Shown here in pieces: positions 18,137-26,131 of a stretch of 64,000 bases of DNA. The position numbers and the translations under genes were made by a program. This DNA comes from Embleya sp045207785 (GTDB lineage Bacteria > Actinomycetota > Actinomycetes > Streptomycetales > Streptomycetaceae). Under the pieces are notes generated by a model. That model saw only the letters and a list, made by a program, of their open reading frames with translations. It was not told the origin of the DNA and did no database searches. The number at the start of each line of letters is the position of its first letter. Position 1 is the first letter of the stretch. The stretch lies in the NCBI RefSeq assembly GCF_045207785.1, contig NZ_CP108776.1, positions 4,960,001 through 5,024,000 of the forward strand, given 5' to 3'.

Positions 18137-20680
18137 TCAGCCGCGTCGGTCGCGCCCGCGGGCCTTGAGGGCCCGGGTGACGTCGTCGCGGCATTCCAGG
18201 ACCAGGCGCCTGAGGGCCGGCGCCGGCTCGACCGCGGCCAACCACTCGTCGGTCCGGCGCAGTGTGTCGGGGTCGATCCGACCGGACGGGTACAGACCGA
18301 CCACGATCCGGCGCGCGATCTCGATCGAGCGATCCCGCCACACCGACGCGAGGGCGGCGAAGTAGCGGTCGGTGTAGGCGTCGGTCAGCTCCTCCTGGCC
18401 GGGTGTCGCGAAGCCCGCGATCACCGCGTTGAGCATCGCGTTCGGCAGCTCGTCGGTCTCCACCACGAGCCGCCAGGCCTCGGCCTTGGCCTCGGCGGTC
18501 GGTCGGGCCGCACGGCACTCGATGGCGTGCCGTCGGCCGGCCGCGGTGCCGTCGCGCTCGAGCTCGGCGGCGATGTCGGGCTCGTCGGCGGCGCCGCCCG
18601 CGCACAGCGCGCCCAGCATGGCCCAGCGCAGCTCGGTGTCCATGGTGAGCCCGTCGACCTGCTGCTCGCCGGTCAACAGGTCGCGCAGGAACGCGAGTTC
18701 GGCCGGTGTCGAGGAGGTCGAGGCCAGGCAGCGGGCCCACGCGAGCTGGTGGTCGCCGCCCGGCTCGGCCGCGCGCAGCTCGGTGAGCGCGGCGGCCGCG
18801 AGCAGACCCAGGCCCTCGGCCCGGAAGGCCGGGTCGGCGTAGCGGTCCAGGCCGGTCTTGACCTGTACGTGGAGCTTCTGCACGACGCCCACGTCACGCT
18901 CGCGGCCGGCGTGCCGCAGCACGAGCGCGAGGTAGTCGCGCGCCGGCAGCTCGCCGTCGCGGGTCATGTCCCACGCCGCGCTCCAGCACACCGCGCGGGC
19001 GAGGGAGGAGTCCGGTTCGCCGAGCGAGTCCAGGACCGCCTGCCACGACCGCGCGTCGAAGCGCACCTTCGCGTAGGTGAGGTCGTCGTCGTTGAGCAGG
19101 ATCAGCGGGGTGCGGGTCCGGCCGACCAGCTCGGGCACCTCGGTGCGCTCGCCGACCACGTCGACCTCGACGCGCGCGATCCGCTCGGCGCCGTCGTACA
19201 GGCCGATCGCGATCCGGTGCGGACGCAGCGTCGGGAACGCCGGCGACGCCTCCTGGAGCACCGCGAACGAGGTGATCACCCCGTCCGCGTCGGTCTCGAT
19301 CGCTGGCCGCAGCGTGTTGACGCCGGAGGTCTCCAGCCAGTCCGCCGACCACGACTTGAGGTCGCGGCCCGAGGTCTCCTCCAGGGCGGAGAGGAAGTCG
19401 CCGAGGGTGGTGTTGCCCCACGCGTGCTTTTGGAAGTACGACCGGACGCCCGCGAAGAAGGCGTCCTCGCCGACGTAGGCGACGAGCTGCTTGAGCACCG
19501 ACGCGCCCTTGGCGTAGGTGATGCCGTCGAAGTTGAGCTTGGCGTCCTCCAGGTCGTCGATCACCGCCACGATCGGGTGGGTGGTCGGCAACTGGTCCTG
19601 GCGGTACGCCCAGTCCTTGCGGCGCGCGGCGAAGGTCGTCCAGGCGTCCGTCCAGCGGGTGGCCGCTCCCTGCGCGTACGCGCCCATGAAGTCCGCGAAG
19701 GACTCCTTCAGCCACAGGTCGTCCCACCAGCGCGGGGTGACCAGGTCGCCGAACCACATGTGCGCCATCTCGTGCAGGATCACGTTGGCGCGCGTCTCGC
19801 GCGAGGTGTCGGTGACCTTGGAGCGGAAGACGAAGTCCTCGGTGAAGGTGACCGCGCCCGGGTTCTCCATCGCGCCGAGGTTGTACTCGGGGACGAAGAG
19901 CTGGTCGTACTTGCCGAACGGATACGGGAAGCCGAACCGGTCGTGGAACAGGTCCAGGCCCTGACGGGTGACCTCGAAGATCTCCTCGTGGTCGAACGCC
20001 TCCGCGAGCGACGCGCGGCAGAACCCGCCGAGCGGGACGACCAGGCCGTCCGCGCTCGTGTAGCTGTCGAAGACCGCGTGGTACGGGCCGGCCACGACCG
20101 CCGTCAGGTAGGTCGAGATCCGCGGCGTCGGGGCGAAGTCCCAGCGCGCGACCCCCTCGCGCACCGGCTCCGGCGCGGGCGAGGTCGAGTTCGACACGAC
20201 GTGCCAGTCGGCCGGCGCGGTCACCGAGAAGCGGAAGGACGCCTTGAGGTCGGGCTGCTCGAAGTTCGCGAACACCCGACGCGAGTCGGCCGGTTCGTAC
20301 TGGGTGTAGAGGTAGACCCGGTCGTCGACCGGGTCGACGAAGCGGTGCAGGCCCTCGCCGGTGCGGCTGTAGGCGCACGAGGCGAGCACGCGCAGTTCGT
20401 TGGCGCCCTCGACGAGGCCGTCGACGGCCACGCGCGTGCCGTCGAAGACCTGCGCGGGATCGAGCTCGCGGCCGTTGAGCACGACCTCGTGTACCCCGGG
20501 GGCGAGCAGGTCCACGAACGTGGACGCGCCCGCCTCGCTGCACTCGAAACGGAGCACCGTCTCGGAGCGGAACGTCTCCGTGCTGTCGGTGGTGACATCG
20601 AGCCTGACGTCGTAGTCCTCGACGCTCAGGATCCGGGCCCGCGCGCGGGCCTCCTCGCGGGTCAGGTTCCTGCCGGGCAC
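18137..20680 (-). CDS. Aminopeptidase N, M1 family (second, tandem paralogue)
   Basis: The protein is 847 residues, nearly the same length as its neighbour and alignable end to end by eye. It keeps GAMENPG, HEMAHMWFGD (Leu to Met beside the first His) and the Glu of KESFADFM, so the zinc site is intact. GTG at 20680 has GGGAGTGA about 5 nt upstream and matches the paralogue's start; the longer open frame upstream is not credible. An ancestral tandem duplication is likely, with later divergence in substrate pocket or expression. Repeated 20-bp units lie in its upstream region (20775-20869). Confidence 0.93.
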   Translation of the reverse strand: MPGRNLTREEARARARILSVEDYDVRLDVTTDSTETFRSETVLRFECSEAGASTFVDLLAPGVHEVVLNGRELDPAQVFDGTRVAVDGLVEGANELRVLASCAYSRTGEGLHRFVDPVDDRVYLYTQYEPADSRRVFANFEQPDLKASFRFSVTAPADWHVVSNSTSPAPEPVREGVARWDFAPTPRISTYLTAVVAGPYHAVFDSYTSADGLVVPLGGFCRASLAEAFDHEEIFEVTRQGLDLFHDRFGFPYPFGKYDQLFVPEYNLGAMENPGAVTFTEDFVFRSKVTDTSRETRANVILHEMAHMWFGDLVTPRWWDDLWLKESFADFMGAYAQGAATRWTDAWTTFAARRKDWAYRQDQLPTTHPIVAVIDDLEDAKLNFDGITYAKGASVLKQLVAYVGEDAFFAGVRSYFQKHAWGNTTLGDFLSALEETSGRDLKSWSADWLETSGVNTLRPAIETDADGVITSFAVLQEASPAFPTLRPHRIAIGLYDGAERIARVEVDVVGERTEVPELVGRTRTPLILLNDDDLTYAKVRFDARSWQAVLDSLGEPDSSLARAVCWSAAWDMTRDGELPARDYLALVLRHAGRERDVGVVQKLHVQVKTGLDRYADPAFRAEGLGLLAAAALTELRAAEPGGDHQLAWARCLASTSSTPAELAFLRDLLTGEQQVDGLTMDTELRWAMLGALCAGGAADEPDIAAELERDGTAAGRRHAIECRAARPTAEAKAEAWRLVVETDELPNAMLNAVIAGFATPGQEELTDAYTDRYFAALASVWRDRSIEIARRIVVGLYPSGRIDPDTLRRTDEWLAAVEPAPALRRLVLECRDDVTRALKARGRDRRG

Positions 20681-20990
20681 TGGATCACTCCCTGGTTGGC
20701 TGCGGTCCCGGCCGATCCTTTCACGACCGGGGCGGACCTGTCGGCGGAGTTCTCGGCGACCGCGGCACGGCGCCGACAATGCCTTCGATGCGCGGACGAC
20801 GCCCTCGAAGCGAAGACGTCCCATGATCTGAACACAGCGCTCTCGATTCGAACACACTGCCTTCGATCCCAAGGAATGGCAGGGTCGGGTGACGAGTTGC
20901 AGCCTTGATGACGGGCACTCCGCCGTTCGGCCGTTCCGGCTGCGCACACATCACCATGAACGACACATCAGGTTCGAGAGGAACTCCGCA
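20681..20990. other. Divergent promoter region between the second pepN and DsbA-fold gene
   Basis: This 310-bp gap holds no credible gene. It contains degenerate 20-bp direct repeats (listed separately) and the GAGAGGAA ribosome binding site for the gene at 20991. I could not place -10 boxes with confidence. Confidence 0.5.
20775..20869. repeat. Four degenerate 20-bp direct repeats in a divergent promoter region
   Basis: Units at 20775-20794, 20795-20814, 20830-20849 and 20850-20869 share the form GA(C/A)...GC(C/T)(C/T)TCGA. Each pair abuts head to tail, with a 15-bp spacer between pairs. Units 3 and 4 both begin GAACACA. Two-helical-turn spacing suggests a cooperative regulator site. Confidence 0.5.
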
Positions 20991-21617
20991 GTGACCAACG
21001 ACAACGGATCAGCCCGCGACGTCGCCCACTTCTGGTTCGACCCGCTGTGCCCGTGGGCGTGGATGACGTCCCGCTGGATGCTCGAGGTCGAGAAGATCCG
21101 GCCGGTCGACGTGCAGTGGCACGTGATGAGCCTGTCCGTGCTCAACAGTGGCCGGGACGACATCCCGGAGCAGTACAAGGAGATGCTGGCGCGCGGCTAC
21201 GGACCGGTGCGCGTGTGCATAGCCGCCGAGCAGCGGTTCGGCAACGAGGTGCTGCTGCCGCTCTACACGGCGCTCGGCACCCGCAAGCACCCCGGTGGCC
21301 AGGAGTTCTCGCGCGAGGTGATCGAGGCCGCCCTGGTCGAGGCCGGGCTGCCCGCCGAGCTCGCCGACGCCGCCGACTCGACCGAGTACGACGAGGCGCT
21401 GATCAAGTCGCACCACGACGGCATGGACCGGGTGGGCATGGACGTCGGCACCCCGGTGATCAGTGTCAACGGCGTGTCGTTCTTCGGCCCGGTGGTGACG
21501 CCGGCACCCAAGGGCGAGGCCGCGGGCAAGCTCTGGGACGGTGTCGTCCTGGTCGCGGGTACGCCGGGCTTCTTCGAGATCAAGCGCACGCGGGACCAGG
21601 GTCCGATCTTCGACTGA
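20991..21617 (+). CDS. DsbA-fold oxidoreductase, mycothiol-dependent nitroreductase-like
   Basis: The 208-residue protein has a thioredoxin-like start, FWFDPLCPWAWMTSRW, an inserted helical domain and the cis-Pro loop at GTPVISV. It resembles the actinobacterial DsbA-like family that includes mycothiol-dependent nitroreductase Rv2466c. The family's usual CPWC is CPWA here, so the second Cys is missing. A monothiol mechanism with mycothiol is possible; a simple disulfide cycle is not. GTG at 20991 has GAGAGGAA about 8 nt upstream. It is divergent from the second pepN. Confidence 0.83.
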   Translation: MTNDNGSARDVAHFWFDPLCPWAWMTSRWMLEVEKIRPVDVQWHVMSLSVLNSGRDDIPEQYKEMLARGYGPVRVCIAAEQRFGNEVLLPLYTALGTRKHPGGQEFSREVIEAALVEAGLPAELADAADSTEYDEALIKSHHDGMDRVGMDVGTPVISVNGVSFFGPVVTPAPKGEAAGKLWDGVVLVAGTPGFFEIKRTRDQGPIFD

Positions 21618-21676
21618 CCGGATGAAACCTCGGTGGATCTGACACCGAATCACGTACAAAGCGAAACAAAGCTAAC

Positions 21677-21682
21677 TAATCT
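21677..21682 (+). promoter_or_regulatory. -10 box for leaderless gene at 21689
   Basis: TAATCT lies 6 nt before ATG 21689, in an unusually AT-rich stretch (about 21652-21690). Confidence 0.55.
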
Positions 21683-21688
21683 GGATAA

Positions 21689-22381
21689 ATGACGGCTCCG
21701 GAACGCCAGAGCAGCGTGATCCACACGTCCCGAACCGGACGGCCGGATCCACGCACGCCCAATGGCAACGCCCCGTATGCATCGCGCATGCCGCGCCTGC
21801 GCGACCGCGCGCTCGCCTTCGGGCTGCGCGCGGTCGTGCCGCTGTGGCGACTCGCGGGTCTGCGCACGGGGGCCGGTTCGCTGCGGCACTACCTCATGGG
21901 TCGCGGCGCGCCGTTCGTGATCGATCCGGCCCAGCCGTTGCGGGCCGAGCCGTTTCGCCGCGCGGCGCTCACCCACTTCGAGGAGTGGTGGGCGCTCGCG
22001 GCGGTCCGGTGGCACGACAGCGGCGGCGCGGAGCGCGTGTTCGAGACCACGACGCATTGGCACGGCGTACTGATCAAGCGCGGGGACGACACCGACTGGT
22101 GGCTCGCGATGCGCGGGCTCCAGTACCGGATCACCGGGCGGATCGAGGTGCTGCCCGGGACCACCGCGGTCCCGGGCTCGCTCACGCTGCCCGACGTGCG
22201 GCTGGTGTACCGGGTCGAGGTGTACAAGGACTGGGGCTTCGACAAGGACAAGGGCGAGTACGGGCTGACCTTCACGCCGCTCGCCCGTCTGCACGAGGTC
22301 GGCCTCGCCCGCGAGTTTCCGGTCACCGGACGGAGCGAGGAGTTGGTCTGGCTGTCGAACTCGGGCCCGGTGCCCCTGTAG
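21689..22381 (+). CDS. Conserved-looking protein of unknown function
   Basis: I do not recognise this 230-residue protein. It has no signal peptide or membrane segment. The first 35 residues look disordered. The rest is an alpha/beta domain rich in Trp (FEEWWALAAVRWHDSGG and DDTDWWLAMRGL), with VYKDWGFDKDKGEYG and a C-terminal SEELVW. ATG at 21689 is chosen because TAATCT lies 6 nt upstream, suggesting a leaderless mRNA. An in-frame ATG at residue 34 (RMPRLRDRALAF) could be the true start if the first part is not translated. It lies between the DsbA-fold gene and an aldehyde dehydrogenase gene. Confidence 0.7.
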   Translation: MTAPERQSSVIHTSRTGRPDPRTPNGNAPYASRMPRLRDRALAFGLRAVVPLWRLAGLRTGAGSLRHYLMGRGAPFVIDPAQPLRAEPFRRAALTHFEEWWALAAVRWHDSGGAERVFETTTHWHGVLIKRGDDTDWWLAMRGLQYRITGRIEVLPGTTAVPGSLTLPDVRLVYRVEVYKDWGFDKDKGEYGLTFTPLARLHEVGLAREFPVTGRSEELVWLSNSGPVPL

Positions 22382-22445
22382 ACCCGACACGTGTCGCCGT
22401 ACGCTCGGGTACGTCCCAGTGACGAGCGACGAGGAGTTCGGCGGC

Positions 22446-23843
22446 ATGACCAAGGCTTACGACACCATCTACATCGACGGTGCCTGGACGGCTCCCTCGT
22501 CGACCGAGACCATCGACGTCGTCGACCCCAACACCGAGCAGGTCGTGGCGACGGTGCCGCAGTGCACGCCCGCCGACGTGGACCGTGCGGTCGCCGCCGC
22601 CAAGCGCGCGTTCCCCGGCTGGGCCGCGACCCCGCCGACCGAGCGGGCCGCGCTGCTCGCGAAGGCGCGCGACCTGCTGGCCGAGCGGTCGGGCGAGATG
22701 GCCGCGCTGATCACGGCCGACATGGGCGCGCCCGGGTGGCTGGCGGAGCGGGTCCAGGTGGGGCTGCCGCTGACCGTGCTCGGGTCGTACATCAAGCTCG
22801 CCGAGGAGTTCCCCTGGGAGGAGAACATCGGCACCTCGCTGGTCGTGCGCGAGCCGGTCGGCGTGGTCGGTGCGATCACCCCGTGGAACTACCCGCTGCA
22901 CCAGATCACCAACAAGCTCGGCCCGGCCGTGGTGGCGGGCTGCACCATCGTGGTCAAGGCCAGCGAGGCCGCGCCGCAGGCCGCGCACCTGTTCTTCGAG
23001 ATCCTGCACGACGCGGGCTTCCCGGCGGGCGTGGTCAACCTCGTCTCCGGCACGGGTCCGGTGGTCGGCGAGGCCATGGCCGTGCACCCGGACGTGGACA
23101 TGATCTCGTTCACCGGCTCGACCCGGGCCGGCGCCCGCGTGTCCGAGCTCGCGTCGGCGACCGTCAAGCGGGTCGCGCTCGAACTCGGCGGCAAGTCCGC
23201 CAACGTGATCCTGCCGGGCGCGGACCTGGAGAAGGCAGTGCCGGCGGGCGTCGGCGGCGCCTACCTCAACAGCGGCCAGACCTGCAGCGCGCTGACCCGG
23301 ATGCTGGTGCACCGCGACGACCTGCCGCGCGCGGTCGAACTGGCCGCGACGGCCGCGACGGCGATGGCCGACCGACTCGGCCCGCTGGTCAACGAGGCCC
23401 AGTTCGAGCGGGTGCGCGGCTACATCGCCAAGGGCATCGCGGAGGGCGCGACCCTCGCGGCCGGCGGTCCGGACCGGCCCGAGGGCGCGGAGGTCGGCTA
23501 CCACGTGCGGCCGACGGTGTTCTCCGACGTCACCGCCGACATGACGATCGCGCGCGAGGAGATCTTCGGCCCGGTGCTGTCGATCCTCCCGTACGACACC
23601 GAGGAGGAGGCCGAGCGGATCGCGAACGACACCCCGTACGGCCTGTCCGGCGCGGTGTGGGGGCCGACCCGGGAGGCCGCGGTGGCGTTCGCGCGCAAGC
23701 TGCGGACGGGCCAGGTCGAGATCAACGGCGGCGCGTTCAACCCGCTTGCCCCGTTCGGCGGTTACAAGCAGTCCGGCAACGGGCGCGAGCTCGGGCGCTA
23801 CGGGCTCGAGGAGTACCTGGAGGTCAAGTCCCTGCAGCTCTGA
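22446..23843 (+). CDS. Aldehyde dehydrogenase, NAD(P)-dependent
   Basis: The 465-residue enzyme has the full ALDH catalytic set, counted from ATG 22446: N148 in TPWNYPL, E246 in ALELGGKS, C280 in NSGQTCSA and the C-terminal EEIFGPVLS and PFGGYKQSG motifs. It oxidises aldehydes to acids with NAD(P)+ in the cytoplasm; the substrate is not evident, and no partner alcohol dehydrogenase is present. ATG at 22446 has GAGGAG 9 nt upstream; a GTG nine codons earlier is a weaker choice. TACGCT at 22400-22405 is a possible -10 box. bioY follows after 166 bp with its own regulatory region. Confidence 0.92.
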   Translation: MTKAYDTIYIDGAWTAPSSTETIDVVDPNTEQVVATVPQCTPADVDRAVAAAKRAFPGWAATPPTERAALLAKARDLLAERSGEMAALITADMGAPGWLAERVQVGLPLTVLGSYIKLAEEFPWEENIGTSLVVREPVGVVGAITPWNYPLHQITNKLGPAVVAGCTIVVKASEAAPQAAHLFFEILHDAGFPAGVVNLVSGTGPVVGEAMAVHPDVDMISFTGSTRAGARVSELASATVKRVALELGGKSANVILPGADLEKAVPAGVGGAYLNSGQTCSALTRMLVHRDDLPRAVELAATAATAMADRLGPLVNEAQFERVRGYIAKGIAEGATLAAGGPDRPEGAEVGYHVRPTVFSDVTADMTIAREEIFGPVLSILPYDTEEEAERIANDTPYGLSGAVWGPTREAAVAFARKLRTGQVEINGGAFNPLAPFGGYKQSGNGRELGRYGLEEYLEVKSLQL

Positions 23844-23901
23844 CGATTCGTCAGGGACGGATGGCGGTGCGCGGCGCGTGGGCGGCGGCTTGATTTCGGT
23901 C

Positions 23902-23939
23902 GTGTTCGACAAAGTACGGATCAGTACCTTGTCCGACAC
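23902..23939 (+). promoter_or_regulatory. Long dyad operator candidate upstream of bioY
   Basis: Arms of 16 bp (23902-23917 and 23924-23939) match at 13 positions around GGATCA; the inner half is GACAAAGTAC / GTACCTTGTC. It lies upstream of TAGGTT (23968-23973), a candidate -10 box. A biotin-responsive regulator such as BioQ is a reasonable guess, but I do not recognise this motif as a known site. Confidence 0.5.
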
Positions 23940-24009
23940 CGCCGTGATCATCCGACGATCGGTTGGTTAGGTTCACAGAGTCCCGCAACCCAAGAGTGTG
24001 GAGTCTGCT

Positions 24010-24606
24010 GTGAGCACTGCCCTTCTCGACGTGCGCCGCCCCGTCCTCGCCGACCTCGTGCCGGCCCGCGTCTTCCGCGGCGCGGCCGTGCGCGACGCCG
24101 CGCTGGTGGTCGGCGCGTCCGCGTTCGTCGGCCTCGCCGCCCAGGTCACCGTCCCCGTGCCCGGCTCGCCGGTCCCGGTGACCGGCCAGACCTTCGCCGT
24201 CCTGCTCGCCGGCAGCGCGCTCGGCGCGTGGCGCGGGCTCGCCGCGATGGTGCTGTACCTGGGCCTGGGCGCGGCCGGCATGCCGTGGTTCGCCGAGGGC
24301 ACCTCCGGCACCGGCTTCCCGACCCTGGGCTACGTGCTCGGCATGGTGGTCGCGGCGGCTCTCGCCGGCTTCCTGGCCCAGCGCGGCACCGACCGCAGCC
24401 CGCTGCGCACCGCGGTCACGATGGTGTCGGGCAACGCGGTGATCTACGCCGCCGGACTCACCTACCTCGCGCACGACCTCGGGATCTCGATGTCGCAGGC
24501 GTACGAGATCGGCATGCGGAACTACCTGTTCGGCGACGCCGTCAAGATCGCGCTCGCGATGGCGCTGCTGCCCGCCGCGTGGAAGCTGGTCGGCCGGCGC
24601 GGCTGA
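24010..24606 (+). CDS. bioY: Biotin transporter BioY (ECF S-component)
   Basis: The 198-residue integral membrane protein has about six helices. BioY features include VTVPVPGSPVPVTGQTFAVL near the first helices and GMPWFAEGTSGTGFPTLGY in the middle. It captures biotin as the substrate-binding unit of an energy-coupling-factor importer. No bioM/bioN genes are adjacent, so it uses a shared ECF module or works alone. GTG at 24010 has GGAG 6 nt upstream; an in-frame GTG 12 bp earlier is less likely. A strong dyad lies upstream, so it is probably repressed when biotin is plentiful. A terminator follows. Confidence 0.92.
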   Translation: MSTALLDVRRPVLADLVPARVFRGAAVRDAALVVGASAFVGLAAQVTVPVPGSPVPVTGQTFAVLLAGSALGAWRGLAAMVLYLGLGAAGMPWFAEGTSGTGFPTLGYVLGMVVAAALAGFLAQRGTDRSPLRTAVTMVSGNAVIYAAGLTYLAHDLGISMSQAYEIGMRNYLFGDAVKIALAMALLPAAWKLVGRRG

Positions 24607-24621
24607 CGTTTCGCCGGGATT

Positions 24622-24666
24622 CGGACCCCGTTTCCCCATGCGCGGGGAGCGGGGTCCGAGTTTTCC
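24622..24666 (+). terminator. Terminator after bioY
   Basis: CGGACCCCG...CCCC pairs with GGGG...CGGGGTCCG around ATGCGC, followed by TTTTCC. Confidence 0.78.
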
Positions 24667-24690
24667 TCGCGAACGGCGGTCGCGGGCGCC

Positions 24691-24696
24691 TAACCT
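24691..24696 (+). promoter_or_regulatory. -10 box for leaderless gene at 24703
   Basis: TAACCT lies 6 nt before ATG 24703. No ribosome binding site is present. Confidence 0.6.
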
Positions 24697-24702
24697 CTGG
24701 AT

Positions 24703-25503
24703 ATGAGACCGGGGGCAACCAAGCGCATCGTCGTCAGTGGGACCATCGTCGCCTTCCTCATCGTGGCCGGCCTGGGCAACCAATGGGTGTTCGAGGAGTC
24801 ATGGGGGGAGAGCAGCGACGACCACAAGTGGTACATGGTGCTGCTGCGCATCGTGAGCTTTCCGCTGTGGATCGCGGACAAGGGCGAACTCGGGGACGAG
24901 TTGCGCTTCACCTTCACCACAAAGTACGTCGTCGCCGGATACGTCGGCTTCGCGTTGCTGCTCGTGGTGGTCGCCGCCGTGCTGGCGCTCGGCGCGCGGG
25001 GCCTGGGCGAGCGCGCGGGCGGGTTCACGGCGTTCGTGCTCGGCTGGTTCTCGCTGGTGCTGGGCGGCACGGTGTTCGGCCTGACCGTGTTCACCATCGT
25101 GCACGACGACGACGCGCCCCGTCTGAGTGCCGGGGGCTTCGAGGACGCGATGAGCCAGATGCAGGCCGGGGCCTACTTCGGCGTGCTGACCGGGTGGCTC
25201 GTGGGCCTGGCCGCGGTCGCGGCCTACGGGGCGTCGGCGTCGTACGGCCCGCCGCCGGGCCCGCTCGGCGGGGGCGGCTACGTCCAGCCGAACGTGTTCA
25301 GCCAACCCACCTCCTACGGCCCCGCCTACGGTGTGCCCAGCGCGCCCGGTGCGCCCGCCGCCCCCGGCCACCCGGGCTACGGCCGTCCGCCGCAGGCCCC
25401 GTACGACGCCCCGACCACGATCCGCCCGGCCGGCCCGCCGCCCGCCGCGCCGCCGCGCCGGCCCGGCTCAACGGACACGCCACCCGGTGGATACCGGCCC
25501 TGA
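24703..25503 (+). CDS. Four-helix membrane protein with Pro/Gly-rich C-terminal tail
   Basis: The 266-residue protein has hydrophobic helices at about 9-26, 74-97, 105-131 and 153-175, with a polar outer loop at 27-65. The last 80 residues are a Pro/Gly/Ala/Tyr-rich cytoplasmic tail. No enzyme motif is visible and I cannot assign a family. The start is set by TAACCT 6 nt before the ATG. rpiB follows after 37 bp with its own promoter-like box. Confidence 0.8.
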   Translation: MRPGATKRIVVSGTIVAFLIVAGLGNQWVFEESWGESSDDHKWYMVLLRIVSFPLWIADKGELGDELRFTFTTKYVVAGYVGFALLLVVVAAVLALGARGLGERAGGFTAFVLGWFSLVLGGTVFGLTVFTIVHDDDAPRLSAGGFEDAMSQMQAGAYFGVLTGWLVGLAAVAAYGASASYGPPPGPLGGGGYVQPNVFSQPTSYGPAYGVPSAPGAPAAPGHPGYGRPPQAPYDAPTTIRPAGPPPAAPPRRPGSTDTPPGGYRP

Positions 25504-25527
25504 TGGGACGTTCGGGGCCGAGCCTGA

Positions 25528-25533
25528 GAGACT
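25528..25533 (+). promoter_or_regulatory. Candidate -10 box for leaderless rpiB
   Basis: GAGACT lies 7 nt before ATG 25541. It differs from TANNNT at the first base, so the case is weaker than for its neighbours. No Shine-Dalgarno site is present. Confidence 0.4.
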
Positions 25534-25540
25534 GCCGCCC

Positions 25541-26008
25541 ATGCGCGTTTACCTCGGCTCCGACCATGCCGGCTACGACCTCAAGCAGCACCTCATCGCG
25601 TGGCTCGACGCCAACGGCCACGAGGCCGTCGACTGCGGCCCGGCCGTACAGGCCGACTCCTACGACTACCCCGTGTTCTGCCTCCGCGCCGGAGAGCGCG
25701 TCGCGTCCGACCCGGGCAGCCTCGGCGTCGTCCTGGGCGGCTCCGGCAACGGCGAGGCGATCGCGGCGAACAAGGTCAAGGGCGTGCGCTGCGCCCTGGT
25801 GTGGAGCGAGGAGACCGCGTCGCTGGCCCGTGAGCACAACAACGCCAACGTGATCTCCATGGGCGCGCGCATGCACTCGCTCGACGACGCCACGAAGTTC
25901 CTCGAGGTCTTCGTGAACACGCCGTACAGCGAGGCGGAGCGGCACACGCGCCGGATCAACATGCTCACCAAGTACGAGAACACCGGCGAATTGCCGACCC
26001 TGCCGTAG
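25541..26008 (+). CDS. rpiB: Ribose-5-phosphate isomerase B (RpiB/LacAB family)
   Basis: The 155-residue protein opens with LGSDHAGYDLK, the phosphate and base-catalyst segment (D8, H9), and has GGSGNGEAIAANK with E72. Actinobacterial RpiB uses a Glu here in place of the Cys of the E. coli enzyme. It interconverts ribose 5-phosphate and ribulose 5-phosphate in the non-oxidative pentose phosphate pathway. The ATG at 25541 has no Shine-Dalgarno site. A 13-bp-arm hairpin follows at 26029. Confidence 0.93.
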   Translation: MRVYLGSDHAGYDLKQHLIAWLDANGHEAVDCGPAVQADSYDYPVFCLRAGERVASDPGSLGVVLGGSGNGEAIAANKVKGVRCALVWSEETASLAREHNNANVISMGARMHSLDDATKFLEVFVNTPYSEAERHTRRINMLTKYENTGELPTLP

Positions 26009-26028
26009 CTCGCGGCGATACCTCCAGG

Positions 26029-26059
26029 CGCCCTCGATCGGCCGTTCCGATCGAGGGCG
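26029..26059 (+). terminator. Terminator after rpiB
   Basis: Perfect 13-bp arms (26029-26041 and 26047-26059) with a five-base loop, 20 bp past the stop. Confidence 0.75.
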
Positions 26060-26131
26060 TCGGCATGTCGGTGCGGGTCGGTAACGTGGATCCGACACAC
26101 CACCCCGACTTGCGTCTGCGCTGGAGGCCGC

